From contig FOFK01000005.1 of the NCBI GenBank assembly GCA_900110975.1, positions 9,595 to 73,594 of the forward strand: DNA of 64,000 nucleotides, in the 5' to 3' direction. The position numbers were made by a program, and so were the translations under genes. The first letter of the stretch is position 1; each line of letters opens with the position of its first letter. Source of the DNA: Lachnospiraceae bacterium RM5 (GTDB taxonomy: Bacteria > Bacillota > Clostridia > Lachnospirales > Lachnospiraceae). The notes below the pieces were generated by a model. The model was not told the origin of the DNA, did not search any database, and worked only from the letters and a program-made list of their open reading frames with translations. Shown piece after piece: positions 29,587 to 38,110 of this stretch.

Positions 29587-29789
29587 AGTAATCCTCCTAA
29601 ATTTTCTTTTATAAAATCGGTGACATATATTAATGTACCTCCTTTTTGCTTCGCAAAATAGAGCCTGGTCACCGATATAAAATCGGTGACATTTTCCAAC
29701 ATTTTCTCACTTCGTTCGAAAACATCGTATGTCGTGTTGCGCTAGCAATACGACTTTAACCTGGTCACCGATATAAAATCGGTGACATA
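29587..29789. repeat. Hairpin array between crt and hbd
   Basis: 203 bases made of consecutive short palindromes: TTTTGC/GCAAAA (29644-29658); GTCACCGAT/ATCGGTGAC (29668-29690); an ACATTTTC...GAAAACAT unit (29699-29725); GTCGTGTTGC/GCAATACGAC (29731-29754, one G-U); and GTCACCGAT/ATCGGTGAC again (29764-29786), plus a half copy of the last at 29610-29625. Linkers 'GCCTGG' and 'ATTTTCCAAC' join the units. The last hairpin ends three bases after the crt stop codon. The hbd ribosome site (29590-29597) lies beyond the array. Confidence 0.85.
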
Positions 29790-30581
29790 TTAACGATTAA
29801 CGAATGGTACAACTTTTAATTTCTTTTCTTTATCTTTCTCTAAGAAATTTCCCATTCCTGCTTTCTGATCTTCTGTTTCAAAACAATCACCAAAAAGTTT
29901 TTCTTCAATAACAAGTGCGTCATCAATGTTCACCTGCATACCATCATTTATTGCTTTTTTACAATTACGAACAGCAATTGGTGCGTTCATTGCAATACGT
30001 GATGCCATTTTCTTTGCAGCATTCATTAATTCTTCTGCAGGGTAAACTGCATTAACAAGACCTATTCTAAGAGCTTCGTCAGCTTTAATATTTCTTGCTG
30101 TATAAATTAATTCTTTAGCCATTCCCATTCCAACAAGTCTTGCAAGTCTCTGTGTACCACCAAATCCAGGTGTAATTCCAAGACCTACTTCAGGCTGTCC
30201 AAAAAGTGCATTTTCTGAGCAGATTCTGATATCACAGCTCATTGAAATTTCACATCCGCCACCTAAAGCAAAACCATTAACTGCAGCAATTACTGGAATT
30301 GGTAAAGCTTCAATTTTTCTAAATACGTCATTTCCTTTTTTACCAAAAGCCTCACCTTCAGCTTTTGTAAGAGAGCTCATTTCTCCAATATCAGCTCCGG
30401 CAACAAATGATTTCTCGCCTTCTCCTGTAATAATAAGAGCTCTAACTTCATTTGTATCAATACCGTCAAGAGTTTCATTCAACTCATCAAGCACCTGAGA
30501 ATTAAGGGCATTTAATGCCTTTGGTCTGTTGATTGTAAGAACAGCAATCTTTTCCTCAACATCTAACTTAATAAATTCCAT
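29790..30581 (-). CDS. crt: Crotonase (3-hydroxybutyryl-CoA dehydratase)
   Basis: 263 residues. It dehydrates 3-hydroxybutyryl-CoA to crotonyl-CoA. The oxyanion-hole stretch is 'NGFALGGGCEISMSCDIR' (about 106-123), and the catalytic glutamates lie in 'CEISM' and in 'GQPEVGLGITPGFGGTQRLA'. The N-terminal 'ADIGEM' CoA-binding motif is present. AAAGGAG lies five bases before ATG. The gene is flanked on both sides by hairpin arrays, an odd feature in a tight metabolic operon. Confidence 0.96.
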   Translation of the reverse strand: MEFIKLDVEEKIAVLTINRPKALNALNSQVLDELNETLDGIDTNEVRALIITGEGEKSFVAGADIGEMSSLTKAEGEAFGKKGNDVFRKIEALPIPVIAAVNGFALGGGCEISMSCDIRICSENALFGQPEVGLGITPGFGGTQRLARLVGMGMAKELIYTARNIKADEALRIGLVNAVYPAEELMNAAKKMASRIAMNAPIAVRNCKKAINDGMQVNIDDALVIEEKLFGDCFETEDQKAGMGNFLEKDKEKKLKVVPFVNR

Positions 30582-30952
30582 TGTTATCTCCTTTATATTT
30601 ATACATTATGTCTTATGTAACAGCCTATAAGGCTGTTAAGTGGTGACATTTTACGTAGCAAAATTTTGTTTATTACAACAGCACTTTGCTACCTCGATGT
30701 CATATGTCGTGTTGCTCATGCAATACGACTCTGACCTGGTCACATTGCTCTGCAATGTGACATTTTCCAACATTTTGCTTTGCAAAATGTCGCCTGATAG
30801 CATCGCTTTGCGATGCCACATATCCCAACATTTTCTCACTTCGTTCGAAAATGTCGCCTGGTCATCGCCTTTCAGGCGATGACATATCCCAACATCTCGG
30901 TCGCTTTGCTCCCTCGATGTCGCCTGGTCACCGATATAAAATCGGTGACATA
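30582..30952. repeat. Long hairpin array between thl and crt
   Basis: No gene here. The 371 bases hold about nine palindromes: 30619-30637 (AACAGCC/GGCTGTT), 30706-30729, 30739-30761 (GTCACATTGC/GCAATGTGAC), 30770-30790 (ACATTTTGC/GCAAAATGT), 30800-30816, 30828-30854, 30861-30883 (GTCATCGCC/GGCGATGAC), 30892-30920 (weak, 5 bp) and 30927-30949 (GTCACCGAT/ATCGGTGAC). The last follows the thl stop by three bases on the minus strand. Two linker types alternate: 'CGCCTGG' after stems ending ATGT, and 'ATATCCCAAC' or 'ATTTTCCAAC' after stems ending TGAC. The stems differ in sequence but stay complementary. The crt ribosome site (30585-30591) is at the far end. Confidence 0.88.
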
Positions 30953-32140
30953 TTAAATATCACGTTCTACGATTGTAGCGCAACCCATTCCACCACCGAT
31001 ACAAAGTGTAGCAAGACCCTTCTTTGCATCGCGTTTCTGCATTTCATGAAGTAATGTAACAAGAATACGGCATCCTGAAGCTCCAACTGGATGTCCAAGT
31101 GCAATTGCACCACCGTTAACATTTACTTTGCTCATATCAAATCCTAAATCTTTTGCAACAGCAAGTGACTGTGTAGCAAAAGCTTCATTAGCTTCGATAA
31201 GATCAAAATCTTCAATCTTATAATCAGCTTTAGCCATAACTTTCTTTGTAGCAGCTACAGGTCCTACACCCATGATTTCAGGAGCAACACCAGCAAGTGC
31301 ACCCGCAACAAATGTAGCCATAGGAGTAACACCTAATTCTTTAGCTTTTTCTTCAGACATTACAACGATTGCAGCTGCACCATCATTAATTCCTGAAGCA
31401 TTTCCTGCTGTAACAACTCCACCTTCTTTTCCTGAGCAGCATCTTAATTTTGATAATGATTCTGCTGTTGTTCCAGGTCTTGGACCTTCATCTGTATCAA
31501 CAACAACTGTATTTTTCTTAACTTTTACTTCTACAGGAACGATTTCATCTTTAAATCTTCCACTGTTAATTGCAGCTTCACATTTCTGCTGTGAATTAGC
31601 AGCAAATTCATCTAATTCTTCTCTTGTTAAATTCCACTGTTCTGCAACATTTTCAGCTGTAATCATCATATGATATTTATTAAATGCATCTGTTAATGCA
31701 TCATTTACCATTGTATCAACTACTGTTCCGTTGTTCATTCTATAACCAAAACGAGCGTTTGGTAATGCATATGGAGCCATAGACATATTTTCAACACCAC
31801 CAGCTACAACGATATCAGCATCTCCTGCCTGAATCATCTGAGCTGCCATATTTACTGCATTTAAACCAGAACCACAAACTACGTTAATTGTAACTGCTGG
31901 AGTTTCAATAGGTAATCCTGCATTAAGTGCACACTGACGAGCTACGTTCTGTCCAAGTCCTGCCTGAATAACACAACCCATATACACATGGTCAACATCT
32001 TCTGGTTTAACACCAGCTCTGTTTAAAGCTTCTTTGATAACAATAGAACCAAGTTCTGCAGCTGGAACATTTGATAATGCTCCTCCCATTTTTCCGATTG
32101 CTGTACGGCATGCACCCGCTAAAACAACTTTTTTTGACAT
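30953..32140 (-). CDS. thl: Acetyl-CoA acetyltransferase (thiolase)
   Basis: 395 residues. It condenses two acetyl-CoA into acetoacetyl-CoA, the entry step of butyrate formation. The nucleophilic cysteine is in '[14 protein letters not shown]' (about residue 88), the catalytic His in '[17 protein letters not shown]', and the second Cys in '[15 protein letters not shown]'. GGAGG lies eight bases before ATG 32140. It is the first gene of the cluster thl-crt-hbd-bcd-etfB-etfA, with a 680-base AT-rich upstream region that must hold the promoter; I could not settle on a convincing -35/-10 pair. Confidence 0.97.
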   Translation of the reverse strand: MSKKVVLAGACRTAIGKMGGALSNVPAAELGSIVIKEALNRAGVKPEDVDHVYMGCVIQAGLGQNVARQCALNAGLPIETPAVTINVVCGSGLNAVNMAAQMIQAGDADIVVAGGVENMSMAPYALPNARFGYRMNNGTVVDTMVNDALTDAFNKYHMMITAENVAEQWNLTREELDEFAANSQQKCEAAINSGRFKDEIVPVEVKVKKNTVVVDTDEGPRPGTTAESLSKLRCCSGKEGGVVTAGNASGINDGAAAIVVMSEEKAKELGVTPMATFVAGALAGVAPEIMGVGPVAATKKVMAKADYKIEDFDLIEANEAFATQSLAVAKDLGFDMSKVNVNGGAIALGHPVGASGCRILVTLLHEMQKRDAKKGLATLCIGGGMGCATIVERDI

Positions 32141-32822
32141 AATGTAATTCCTCCATTTAATAATATAATTAAAATGTTTATTAGTACTTACGGTTATATA
32201 TCACATATTTTTATATAATTATCAATTTACTGTTACTGTTTAATCATTACTATTGATTATTATTTATATGATTATATTTACAGCCAAATGATAGTTATTT
32301 ATAGTCTATTGATTACTATTTATATTTTTATAGTTTAATGATTGTTAAAAAATTATCAAACTTTTTATGCAGATATACAAACCAATTTGAATTCTAGCAT
32401 ATAAAATATAGATGTGCAATAGGATTTTTTCTTTTTAAATTATTTTAAATTGTCAAATTTAGATTAAATTATTTTAAATTGTTAAATTTGGTTTTAAGTT
32501 TAGAATTTCCCCTGTCTCTTGATTACGCACATTCTTTTAAAATATTTAATTATAATTTTATATTCTAGAATTTTTATTACGCGTATTTTTATATAATTTC
32601 CGAATATGCGCGTAATCAAAATTTTTCATTATTTCTTTACTACTCGTATTTTCACAAAATTTCTAAGTATACGCGTAAAATTTAGATGATTCTTTACCAT
32701 TTACTACGCGCATTTCTCTATTATTCCCAAGTATGCGCGTAATAAAATTTTTTTATTATTTCTTTACTACTCGCATTTTCCTATAAATTCTAAATATACG
32801 CGTAAATAAAAATATCTTGATT
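32141..32822. other. Intergenic region upstream of thl, AT-rich with repeats
   Basis: No credible gene. From 32141 to about 32500 it is very AT-rich with degenerate direct repeats (for example two copies of an ATTATTTTAAATTGT-like sequence at 32438-32485, and several TGATTA(T/C)TATTTATA copies at 32250-32345). From 32522 onward lies the CGCG palindrome array described separately. Confidence 0.7.
32522..32806. repeat. Array of four CGCG-ended imperfect palindromes, period about 62 bases
   Basis: Copies at 32576-32616, 32637-32678, 32701-32743 and 32764-32805, plus a half copy starting 32522. Each has a left arm such as TTACTACGCGCATTT and a right arm such as AAGTATGCGCGTAAT, about 15 variable AT-rich bases between, and a spacer like ATTTTTTTATTATTTCTT. 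The arms are near-complementary, so each unit can form a hairpin or be read as a palindromic protein site. It lies between thl (start) and glgP (end). Confidence 0.82.
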
Positions 32823-32858
32823 AAAAAAAGAGGCTACCGTAAAAATACGGTAGCCTCT
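32823..32858 (-). terminator. Terminator after glgP
   Basis: Perfect 13-bp stem AGAGGCTACCGTA / TACGGTAGCCTCT (32829-32841 and 32846-32858), four-base loop, followed on the minus strand by seven T. Confidence 0.92.
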
Positions 32859-32919
32859 GTCGTGTTGCGCTAGCAATACGACTATAGCCTGGTCACCGAT
32901 ATAAAATCGGTGACATATA
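32859..32919. repeat. Two hairpins of the butyrate-operon repeat family after glgP
   Basis: GTCGTGTTGC/GCAATACGAC (32859-32882) and GTCACCGAT/ATCGGTGAC (32892-32914) joined by 'TATAGCCTG'. Both are identical or nearly so to units in the arrays at 29587-29789 and 30582-30952, and they sit between the glgP stop and its terminator. Confidence 0.85.
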
Positions 32920-35292
32920 TTAAGCGTTCCAAACTTCTTTTGCGTAATCAAGGATTGTTCTGTCTGATGAGAACTTACCTGAGTTTGCAGTATTCATGAG
33001 ACATTTCTTTCTGAATGAAACTGTATCTGAATAATCTTTGTTAACTCTTAATTTTGTTTCTACATATGAATCAAAGTCTTTGAATAAGTAATACTGATCA
33101 GCTTTGTGCCAGCTTGCTCCTTCAAGTAATGATCTATGTAATTCTTCGAAGATTCCTGTCTTTCCATCTTCGCTCATAAGTCCATCATCAGAGAATGTTC
33201 CGTCTACTAATGTATCTACAACTCTCTTTAATCTTGGATTAGAATTATAAATTTCTTTTGCATTGTATGTATCTTTGATTGCATTGATTTCTTCAACCTT
33301 AGCACCGAAGATATAGTTGTTTTCTTCACCAGCCTGCTCAACGATTTCGATATTTGCTCCATCGTATGTACCAAGTGTAACAGCACCATTTAACATAAAC
33401 TTCATGTTAGATGTACCTGATGCTTCTGTACCTGCTGTTGAAATCTGTTCACTAACGTCTGCTGCTGGAATAATCTTTTCAGCATATGATACACAGTAGT
33501 TAGAAACAAATACAACTTTAAGTTTATCATTTACATCTGGATCATTTTCGATCATCTTAGCAATTTCGTTGATGAATTTAATAATTCCTTTAGCTCTTAA
33601 GTATCCAGGAGCTGATTTTGCACCAAAGATAAATGTTGTAGGGTTAAAGTCTTTAATTCTTCCATCTTTAAGTCCGAAGTAAATGTCTAAGATAGAGAAT
33701 GCATTTAATAACTGTCTCTTATATTCATGTAATCTCTTAACCTGAATATCAAAGATTGAATCAGGATTAAGTTCTACACCTTCTTTTTCCTTAACATATT
33801 CAGCTAACTGCTGCTTTTTAATCTTCTTGATATCATCGAATTTCTCAATAACTTTCTTATCATCAAGGAATTTCTCAAGTTTCTTTAATTCTTCAAGATC
33901 TGTAATCCATCCATTACCAATCTTATCATTAATGAATCCTGCAAGTTCCATGTTAGCAAGATCAAGCCATCTTCTCTGTGTGATACCGTTTGTCTTGTTA
34001 TTGAAACGTTCTGGATATAATCTATACCATTCATTTAAAGCATCATTCTTAAGAATTTCTGTATGGATTCTTGCAACACCATTTGTCGAATGACTTGCAA
34101 AGATAGCCATTCTAGCCATATGGATTACCTGCCAGTCATTTCCATAAGGTGTATCAATAATCTGATACATAGAAATATCTTCATCCTTAACGCCTAAAGA
34201 TTTAACTTCTTTAATTAAAGCATTGTTAATCTTAACAACATATTTGTATACGTTAGGGATAACCTGTTTAAATAATTTAACACTCCATTTTTCAAGAGCT
34301 TCTGGCATGATTGTATGGTTTGTATAAGCAAATGTTTCCTTACAAATCTTTAATGCCTTATTGAATGTTAATCCTTCTTCTTCAACTAATAAACGGCATA
34401 ATTCAGGAATCGAAACAACTGGATGTGTATCATTTAACTGAATAGCATACTCTTTTGAAAGCTTAGAAAAATCATTTCCATATTTTGCTTTGTATTTCTT
34501 AAGAACATCCTGTAAAGATGCACTTGAGAAGAAATACTGCTGTTTTAATCTTAATTTCTTACCTGCATCTGTTGAATCATTTGGATAAAGAACACTTGTG
34601 ATAGCTTCTGCATCATTTCTTTCTTTAAATGATTTATCATATTTCTGAGCATTGAATAAATCAAAGTCAAATACGTTTACAGGTTCTGCCTGCCATAATC
34701 TAAGTGTATTGATTGTAGCAGCACCATATCCGATAACTGGTGAATCATAAGGAATAGCCCAAACTGACTGTCCTTTGAAGTTAATTAAAACTTTATCTTC
34801 TTCTCTTCTCTTTGACCATGGATCTCCAAATCTTGTCCAGTTATCTTCTGTTTCTTTCTGGAAACCATTTTCAAAATATTGTTTGAAAATACCATACTTA
34901 TATCTGATACCATAACCGTTTAATACAACGTTATGTGTAGCTGCTGAATCGATAAAGCATGCAGCAAGTCTTCCTAAACCACCATTTCCTAAAGCATCAT
35001 CTTCAATATCTTCAAATACTGAGAAATCAACTCCATTTTCAGCAAAAAGTTCATTTAACTGATTTAATAATCCAAGGTTTAAAAGGTTGTTATAAACCAT
35101 ACGACCCATTAAGAATTCTGCTGATAAATAACAGACTTTCTTCTTATCAGTATCCCATGTCCAATCTTTGCTGATACTCTTCATAGCTGCTTTTGAAACT
35201 GCATTATATAATTCAACAGTTGTAGCATCCTTTACTGTCTTGTTGTAATCAAGATCAAGTATAGTAACAATATTTTCTTTAAATGTACTCAT
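32920..35292 (-). CDS. glgP: Glycogen/maltodextrin phosphorylase
   Basis: 790 residues from ATG 35292 ('MSTFKENIVTILDLDY'), preceded by GGAGAG at ten bases; an ATG 18 bases upstream has a poorer site. It releases glucose 1-phosphate from alpha-1,4-glucans. Visible: N-terminal 'LSAEFLMGRMVYNNLLNLG', 'LGNGGLGRLAACFIDS', and the pyridoxal-phosphate lysine in 'GTSNMKFMLNGAVTLGT' (about 620). Family length is about 800. It follows malQ by 51 bases. The 3' end carries a hairpin of the same family found in the butyrate operon. Confidence 0.97.
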   Translation of the reverse strand: MSTFKENIVTILDLDYNKTVKDATTVELYNAVSKAAMKSISKDWTWDTDKKKVCYLSAEFLMGRMVYNNLLNLGLLNQLNELFAENGVDFSVFEDIEDDALGNGGLGRLAACFIDSAATHNVVLNGYGIRYKYGIFKQYFENGFQKETEDNWTRFGDPWSKRREEDKVLINFKGQSVWAIPYDSPVIGYGAATINTLRLWQAEPVNVFDFDLFNAQKYDKSFKERNDAEAITSVLYPNDSTDAGKKLRLKQQYFFSSASLQDVLKKYKAKYGNDFSKLSKEYAIQLNDTHPVVSIPELCRLLVEEEGLTFNKALKICKETFAYTNHTIMPEALEKWSVKLFKQVIPNVYKYVVKINNALIKEVKSLGVKDEDISMYQIIDTPYGNDWQVIHMARMAIFASHSTNGVARIHTEILKNDALNEWYRLYPERFNNKTNGITQRRWLDLANMELAGFINDKIGNGWITDLEELKKLEKFLDDKKVIEKFDDIKKIKKQQLAEYVKEKEGVELNPDSIFDIQVKRLHEYKRQLLNAFSILDIYFGLKDGRIKDFNPTTFIFGAKSAPGYLRAKGIIKFINEIAKMIENDPDVNDKLKVVFVSNYCVSYAEKIIPAADVSEQISTAGTEASGTSNMKFMLNGAVTLGTYDGANIEIVEQAGEENNYIFGAKVEEINAIKDTYNAKEIYNSNPRLKRVVDTLVDGTFSDDGLMSEDGKTGIFEELHRSLLEGASWHKADQYYLFKDFDSYVETKLRVNKDYSDTVSFRKKCLMNTANSGKFSSDRTILDYAKEVWNA

Positions 35293-35343
35293 AAAAAATT
35301 TTCTCTCCATTCCGCTTTCGCTTTGTTATTTGATTTAATAATT

Positions 35344-36873
35344 TTATGATTCTTCTTCCTCTTCTTCATATCTTGCGTAGAATATTGCAAGTCTCTTTAA
35401 TTCCTTAGCTTTCTTCTTTGTAAGGCTATTCTTTAACATTCTCCATTTCCAGTTATCTCCAACTGTTGATGGAGTATTCATTCTTGCTTCATTTCCCATC
35501 TCAAGAATATCCTGAACCTGGAAAATAGCAATGGCAGATACACTTGCGTAAGCTGCTCTGAGAACGGCATATGGAATTTCTTCTTTCTTTGTAACTCCAA
35601 GATATTCATAAGCATATTTTAAATCTGCTTTCTTCTGGTTTCCAAAGTATCCCACAACAGTTTCATTGTCATGAGTTCCTCCATATACCAATGAATTTGG
35701 CTTGTAATTATGTGGAAGATGTGAGTTATCAGGGCCTCCACCAAACGCAAATTCAATAATATTCATTCCCGGATATCCTGTTTCTTTAAGAAGATCTTTA
35801 ACAGCATCGCTTACAATTCCAAGGTCTTCAGCAATTATCTTTGCATCTCCAATTGAACTGTCAATAGCATCTGTAAGTTTCTTTCCTGGACCCATTCTCC
35901 ATTCGCCTTTTTTAGCTGATTTAGAGCCGGCTTTAATAGAGTAATAGTTTACTACGCCAATAAAATGATCAATTCTTATATAATCATAAAGCAATGAGTT
36001 AGAATGCATTCTTTGTTTCCACCACTCAAAATCACATTCTTCCATTCTGCCCCAGTCATATAATGGGTTACCCCATAACTGACCATCTTCTGAAAATGCA
36101 TCTGGTGGAACTCCTGCTACATTTACCTGTTTGAAATCTTCATCAAGTTCAAACAAATCTTTATGTGCCCACACATCTGCACTGTCCATAGCAACATATA
36201 TAGGTATATCTCCTATCATTTCAACACCGTTTTCATTAGCATATGTTCTTAAATTATCCCACTGCTCGAAAAACTTGAACTGACAGAATTTCCAGAAATC
36301 AATATCATCAGCTAACATCTCGCGATATTTATTCATACCTTCATCTGTTCTTGCCTTGATATCATCATCCCATTTTGACCATTCCTGATTATCAAAATAG
36401 AATTTAACAGCCATATACATACTGTAATCATCAAGCCAATATTCGTTTTTCTTTAAGAAATCAGCATATTCTCCAGTTTCTTTATGATTACTGTTTTCAT
36501 ATGCAATTCTTAAAACTTTAAATCTTGAATTATAAACTGTAGCATAGTCTATATATTCTTTATTATCTCCCCATGGGAATTTTTTGATTTGTCCTTTTGT
36601 AAGTAATCCTTCTTCTACAAGATAATCCAAGTCTATAAAATAAGGATTACCTGCAAATGCAGAGAATGACTGATAAGGACTGTCCCCGTAGCTTGTTGGT
36701 CCAACAGGAAGAACCTGCCAATATTTCTGACCAGCATCAACTAAAAAATCAACAAATCTGTAAGCATAGTCACCTAAAGTTCCAATGCCGTAAGGAGATG
36801 GAAGACTGCTTATTGGTAATAACAATCCGGCTCCTCTTTTTAATGATCTGTCTTTTACTTTTTCATCCGACAT
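35344..36873 (-). CDS. malQ: 4-alpha-glucanotransferase (amylomaltase)
   Basis: 509 residues from ATG 36873 with AGAGGTGA just upstream. A GH77 enzyme that disproportionates maltodextrins. N-terminal 'GAGLLLPISSLPSPYGIGTL' is the family start; the nucleophile is in 'DYIRIDHFIGV', the acid/base in 'KIIAEDLGIV', and the third carboxylate in 'YGGTHDNETVVGYF'. It is the first gene of the malQ-glgP unit, divergent from the LacI-family regulator. The C-terminus ends in a run of Glu. Confidence 0.97.
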   Translation of the reverse strand: MSDEKVKDRSLKRGAGLLLPISSLPSPYGIGTLGDYAYRFVDFLVDAGQKYWQVLPVGPTSYGDSPYQSFSAFAGNPYFIDLDYLVEEGLLTKGQIKKFPWGDNKEYIDYATVYNSRFKVLRIAYENSNHKETGEYADFLKKNEYWLDDYSMYMAVKFYFDNQEWSKWDDDIKARTDEGMNKYREMLADDIDFWKFCQFKFFEQWDNLRTYANENGVEMIGDIPIYVAMDSADVWAHKDLFELDEDFKQVNVAGVPPDAFSEDGQLWGNPLYDWGRMEECDFEWWKQRMHSNSLLYDYIRIDHFIGVVNYYSIKAGSKSAKKGEWRMGPGKKLTDAIDSSIGDAKIIAEDLGIVSDAVKDLLKETGYPGMNIIEFAFGGGPDNSHLPHNYKPNSLVYGGTHDNETVVGYFGNQKKADLKYAYEYLGVTKKEEIPYAVLRAAYASVSAIAIFQVQDILEMGNEARMNTPSTVGDNWKWRMLKNSLTKKKAKELKRLAIFYARYEEEEEES

Positions 36874-36910
36874 ATCTTCACCTCTCAAAACTTATTTTCA
36901 AGATAAATAA

Positions 36911-36940
36911 ATTTTATCATTCCATATTTTACCTAGTCAA
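36911..36940 (-). promoter_or_regulatory. Promoter of malQ-glgP
   Basis: On the minus strand TTGACT (36940-36935), 18-base spacer, TAAAAT (36916-36911) preceded by TGA (extended -10). It lies 38 bases upstream of the malQ start. Confidence 0.72.
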
Positions 36941-36982
36941 GACAGGAATGCTAAAATATTTATTTTTTTATAGATTTTTTAT

Positions 36983-37040
36983 TTTTTTCGAAAACTTTTT
37001 CGAAAATTTGCGAAAATTTTTCTTAAACAAACGTTTAATT
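36983..37040. promoter_or_regulatory. Cluster of CG-centred palindromes, candidate LacI-family operators
   Basis: Sites with central CG: TTTTCGAAAA (around 36989 and 37001), TTGCGAAAA (around 37011), and AAACGTTT (37029-37036), which sits within the wider TTAAAC/GTTTAA inverted repeat (37023-37038). LacI/GalR-type regulators typically bind even palindromes with a central CG. They lie between the divergent malQ and regulator promoters; the last ends a few bases before the regulator -35. Confidence 0.6.
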
Positions 37041-37041
37041 T

Positions 37042-37073
37042 TTAACAATTATATGTTACACTTTATATATAAT
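37042..37073 (+). promoter_or_regulatory. Probable promoter of the LacI-family gene
   Basis: TTAACA (37042-37047), 16-base spacer, TATATA (37064-37069), or the overlapping TATAAT at 37068-37073 with a longer spacer. Moderate quality. Confidence 0.5.
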
Positions 37074-37096
37074 ATTTCAGAAAGGATAATTAATCC

Positions 37097-38110
37097 ATGC
37101 CATCAATTAAAGAAATAGCAAATTATCTTGGAGTATCTGTAAGTACCGTTTCTAAAGGACTTAACAATGCTACTGATATCAGCGATGAAACAAGGGAAAA
37201 AGTACTTAGTGCCGCTGTTGAACTTGGATATACTCCAAAAAGAAAAAAATATTCTAACGCTTCTAACCTTCCTGAACGCAAAGTCTGTATTTTTATTGAA
37301 AATATGGACTACGAAAATAAGGAAGTTTTCAGTTACGAACTTATACGTGGCTTTAAACTAGCTGCACAGGAAAAGCATTGGATGGTTGATATTGTTCCAT
37401 CAAACTTAAATGCTCTATATGCCAACGAAAACGATTATGATATGTTTATGCTCAGTCACAATTACAGCGGTGGCTTTGTTATCAGTATTTCCATGCATAA
37501 TGATTATAATATGCAGTACTCAAAGACCAGAATTCCTACTGTTCTTTTTGATAACTTTGTAGGATTTAATCCAAAAGTCGGCTATGTAGGAACTAATTCA
37601 TACGAATCACTTTACCTTGCAGTTGAACATTTACATAAACTTGGTCATAAGAAAATCGCTTTCCTTAACGGTGCCAAAAACACATATGTATCAACACAAA
37701 GAACCGATGCTTTCAAAAAAGCCATGAAAGATTTTGGTATTCATGTTGATAACAGATTATTAGAATCAGGCTACTATGTTCCTGACTGCGCTAAATACCA
37801 CGTACCAAAATTCTTAGATTATGGTGCTACTGCCATAATCTGCGCCAGCGATCTTATCGCTTCCGGTGCCATCTTAGAAGTTCAGAAAAGAAATCTTAAT
37901 GTACCAAATGATATCAGTATCATTGGTTTTGATGACCTTCCACTTTGCCTTAATATTTCACCAACCATAACAACTATCCGCCAGGACAGATTAAACTTAG
38001 GGAAAAGTGCAGCCATCGTCCTCGATTCCTTAATTAATGATATTCCTGTCAGCCAGACTGTCTTAAGAGCCGAACTGATAGAAAGGGAATCTACTTCTTT
38101 TGCACCTTAA
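37097..38110 (+). CDS. LacI/GalR-family transcriptional regulator
   Basis: 337 residues. An N-terminal helix-turn-helix 'SIKEIANYLGVSVSTVSKGL' and hinge are followed by a periplasmic-binding-like sensor domain ending 'ISIIGFDDLPLCLNISPTIT'. Divergent from malQ-glgP and convergent with pulA (3' ends overlap by 20 bases), so it probably controls alpha-glucan use, with maltose, maltodextrin or a phosphosugar as effector (inference). The start has AAAGGA ten bases upstream. CG-centred palindromes in its own upstream region suggest autoregulation. Confidence 0.93.
   Translation: MPSIKEIANYLGVSVSTVSKGLNNATDISDETREKVLSAAVELGYTPKRKKYSNASNLPERKVCIFIENMDYENKEVFSYELIRGFKLAAQEKHWMVDIVPSNLNALYANENDYDMFMLSHNYSGGFVISISMHNDYNMQYSKTRIPTVLFDNFVGFNPKVGYVGTNSYESLYLAVEHLHKLGHKKIAFLNGAKNTYVSTQRTDAFKKAMKDFGIHVDNRLLESGYYVPDCAKYHVPKFLDYGATAIICASDLIASGAILEVQKRNLNVPNDISIIGFDDLPLCLNISPTITTIRQDRLNLGKSAAIVLDSLINDIPVSQTVLRAELIERESTSFAP

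Noticed and set aside
30582-30952. CRISPR-like array
   Set aside because: No identical direct repeats with unique spacers; the variable parts are the palindromic stems, and no cas genes are nearby.
32141-32520. Promoter for thl
   Set aside because: Several TTGATA/TATATA-like combinations exist, none with convincing spacing; the region is too AT-rich to choose by eye.
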